This document shows, piece by piece, positions 57,902 to 59,228 of a stretch of DNA of 59,228 nucleotides (positions are counted from its first letter, which is position 1; each line of letters starts with the position of its first letter). The notes below the pieces were generated by a model. It worked only from the letters and a program-made list of their open reading frames with translations. It had not been told where the DNA came from and searched no databases. This DNA comes from JAILZP01 sp037444185. Its GTDB lineage: Bacteria > Bacillota > Desulfotomaculia > Desulfotomaculales > Desulfocucumaceae. Location: contig JBBIMW010000013.1 of the NCBI GenBank assembly GCA_037444185.1, positions 1 through 59,228 of the forward strand, given 5' to 3'. The translations under genes and the position numbers were made by a program.

Positions 57902-58720
57902 TTGCCTGAATATAAAATGTTGGCCACGGATTTGGATGATTCTCTCCTGGATCACCGGTTCGCCATTGGCCCCGCAGACCGGGAGGCCATTGCCAGGGCC
58001 GTGGGCGCCGGGGTTAAGGTGGTGCTGGCCACCGGGCGCATGTTCCGGTCGGCCCTGCCTTACGCCCTGGAGTTGGGACTGAATACTCCACTGATCACGT
58101 ACCAGGGGGCATATGTCAGGTTTCCCGCCGGGGAGAGGGTGCTTTATCACCGCCCGGTGCCCTTAGATTTGGCCCTGGAGGTGGTGGACAGGGTTATGGA
58201 GAAGGGGTATCACATCAATATATACATAGACGACAACCTGTTGGTGGAAAAAGTGACCGGGGAGGGAAGGCTGTACTGGAATATTTCAAAGGTGGAGCCC
58301 GTGGAGGTGGGAAACCTGGCCCGTTACCTGCGCCGAGTGCGCCGGGAACCCTCCAAAATTTTAGTGGTGTCCGCCGAAGAGAACCTGGACCGCCTGTCCG
58401 AAGAATTAAAAAAAGGTTTGCCGGGAAGGCTTCATATTACCAAATCGAAGCCCTACTTTCTCGAGTTCACGCACCCCGAGGCCGATAAGGCCAGGGCACT
58501 GCAGGAGGTGGCCGGTTATTACGGCATTGCCCGGGAAAATATAATCGCCGTGGGGGATAGTTACAACGACATTGAAATGATCGGCTACGCCGGCCTGGGG
58601 GTGGTGGTGGACAACGCCCGGGAAGATATAAAGAGGCGGGCGGACTTTGTCACCAGCGCCAATAACCAAGGAGGGGTGGCCAGGGTGATAAATAAATTCA
58701 TTTTCAATGAGGAGGACTGA
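57902..58720 (+). CDS. Cof-type HAD-superfamily sugar phosphatase
   Basis: About 272 residues of the Cof/HAD-IIB family, usually promiscuous sugar-phosphate phosphatases. The nucleophile motif is MLATDLDDSLLD (two Asp separated by one residue), motif II is VVLATGRMF, and motif IV is AVGDSYNDIEMIGYAGLGVV with a cap domain between. DLDDSL replaces the common DLDGTL. The TTG at 57902 follows GGGAGGGGG, after the terminator hairpin; a longer frame from 57821 would read through that hairpin and is unlikely. A ROK glucokinase gene follows within eight bases, so a sugar-phosphate role fits. Confidence 0.9.
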   Translation: MPEYKMLATDLDDSLLDHRFAIGPADREAIARAVGAGVKVVLATGRMFRSALPYALELGLNTPLITYQGAYVRFPAGERVLYHRPVPLDLALEVVDRVMEKGYHINIYIDDNLLVEKVTGEGRLYWNISKVEPVEVGNLARYLRRVRREPSKILVVSAEENLDRLSEELKKGLPGRLHITKSKPYFLEFTHPEADKARALQEVAGYYGIARENIIAVGDSYNDIEMIGYAGLGVVVDNAREDIKRRADFVTSANNQGGVARVINKFIFNEED

Positions 58721-58727
58721 TCGCCCC

Positions 58728-59228
58728 TTGGAAAAGTACGTGGTGGGCGTGGACCTGGGGGGCACCAAGATATACACCGCCCTGGCCGGCTCCGGCGGCC
58801 GCATTCTGTCCGAAATCAAAGTGCCCACCGGCGCGGCGGAGGGGGAAGAGGCCGTCATCGGCAGGATAGCGGAAACGGTCCGCAGTGTGCTGGAATCGGC
58901 CGCCGTGGTTAAGCCGGAGGCCCTGGGCATAGGATCGCCGGGACCTCTGGATCATGAGGCCGGGGTGGTTTACAATTCCCCCAACCTGGGGTGGCGGGAA
59001 GTGCCCCTCAAAAAAAAACTTGAAGGCATATTGGGAGTGCCGGTTCTGGTGGACAACGACGCCAATCTGGCGGCCCTGGGGGAGTATCTCTTCGGTGCCG
59101 GCCGGGGATCCAGGAATATGGTATACGTAACGGTTAGCACGGGCGTTGGCGGCGGACTGGTGTTGGAGGGCCGCATCTTCCGCGGGTCCGGGGGAGGGGC
59201 CGGTGAGCTGGGCCACATGGTGCTGGAG
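58728..59228 (+). CDS. ROK-family glucokinase (partial, runs off the window)
   Basis: 167 codons are visible and the frame is open to the end. ATP-site motif VVGVDLGGTKIYTALAG, then ALGIGSPGPLDHEAGVVYNS, sugar-site VLVDNDANLAALGEYLFGAG, and STGVGGGLV, followed by GGGAGELGHM, are those of ROK glucokinases. The zinc CxCGxxGC motif lies beyond the end. The TTG start is 12 bases after GAGGAGG (58709-58715), just downstream of the Cof phosphatase, so the two are probably co-transcribed. A sugar kinase other than glucokinase cannot be excluded. Confidence 0.85.
   Translation, partial: MEKYVVGVDLGGTKIYTALAGSGGRILSEIKVPTGAAEGEEAVIGRIAETVRSVLESAAVVKPEALGIGSPGPLDHEAGVVYNSPNLGWREVPLKKKLEGILGVPVLVDNDANLAALGEYLFGAGRGSRNMVYVTVSTGVGGGLVLEGRIFRGSGGGAGELGHMVLE

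Overview
The window reads as a chromosomal segment of a GC-rich, spore-former-type Firmicute, most like the Desulfotomaculum/Pelotomaculum group (Peptococcaceae). The grounds are gene content and order (hpf-secA-prfB; ftsE-ftsX-M23 peptidase-ctpA-PDZ protein; uvrB-uvrA-uvrC), many TTG and GTG starts behind strong Shine-Dalgarno sites, S-layer-homology proteins together with csaB, a CooT-type protein, and a GAAC-N4-GTTC LexA box. This placement comes from reading families by eye, not from a database search. Almost all of the DNA is coding. I see no rRNA, tRNA, CRISPR array, transposase or prophage.

Layout. 0.2-1.4 kb: a lone TolC-family secreted protein. 1.4-5.4 kb, minus strand: a four-gene operon with a DPPR-synthase-like UbiA prenyltransferase, a DUF362 protein, a small SMR/EamA membrane protein and a GT39-type membrane glycosyltransferase. 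5.5-16.8 kb: a surface-polysaccharide region with wecG/tagA, csaB, a secreted unknown, an LCP ligase, an O-antigen-ligase-like polymerase, two GT-B glycosyltransferases, a DUF4330 protein, fabZ, tagO/wecA and galU. 16.9-21.6 kb: metK, a small unknown, a GAF/GGDEF-like membrane protein, comF and a cold-shock gene. 21.7-29.3 kb: hpf, secA, prfB with its frameshift, a YitT-family gene and a split transketolase. 29.2-31.2 kb: an SLH protein on the minus strand. 31.6-37.1 kb: ftsE, ftsX, a LytM peptidase, ctpA and a PDZ membrane protein. 37.2-43.3 kb: cooT, a family-4 uracil-DNA glycosylase, a DUF2508 gene, an orphan solute-binding lipoprotein and a 994-residue SLH protein. 43.5-50.9 kb: uvrB, an AbrB-like gene, uvrA and uvrC. 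51.1-57.7 kb: a complete Liv-type ABC importer with an acyl-CoA ligase gene inside the operon. 57.9-59.2 kb: a Cof-type phosphatase and the start of a ROK glucokinase.

How the parts fit. TagO, WecG/TagA, the GTs, the polymerase and the LCP ligase can build and attach a wall polysaccharide. CsaB would pyruvylate it so that the two SLH proteins can dock. The UbiA operon probably makes and uses a polyprenyl-phosphate-linked pentose. FtsEX plus the LytM protein is a division hydrolase module. The Liv importer with its ligase looks like uptake of a carboxylate followed by CoA activation.

Intergenic structure is the least explained part. The hpf-secA gap holds nested fold-back repeats, one of which has a relative after galU. 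A 93-bp near-perfect repeat lies beside both SLH genes. Small palindromes of AACTTAGGTA type recur. Two abutting perfect DnaA boxes precede the cold-shock gene. The metK leader contains an intrinsic-terminator-like hairpin without a recognisable SAM riboswitch. hpf appears to start at AUU.
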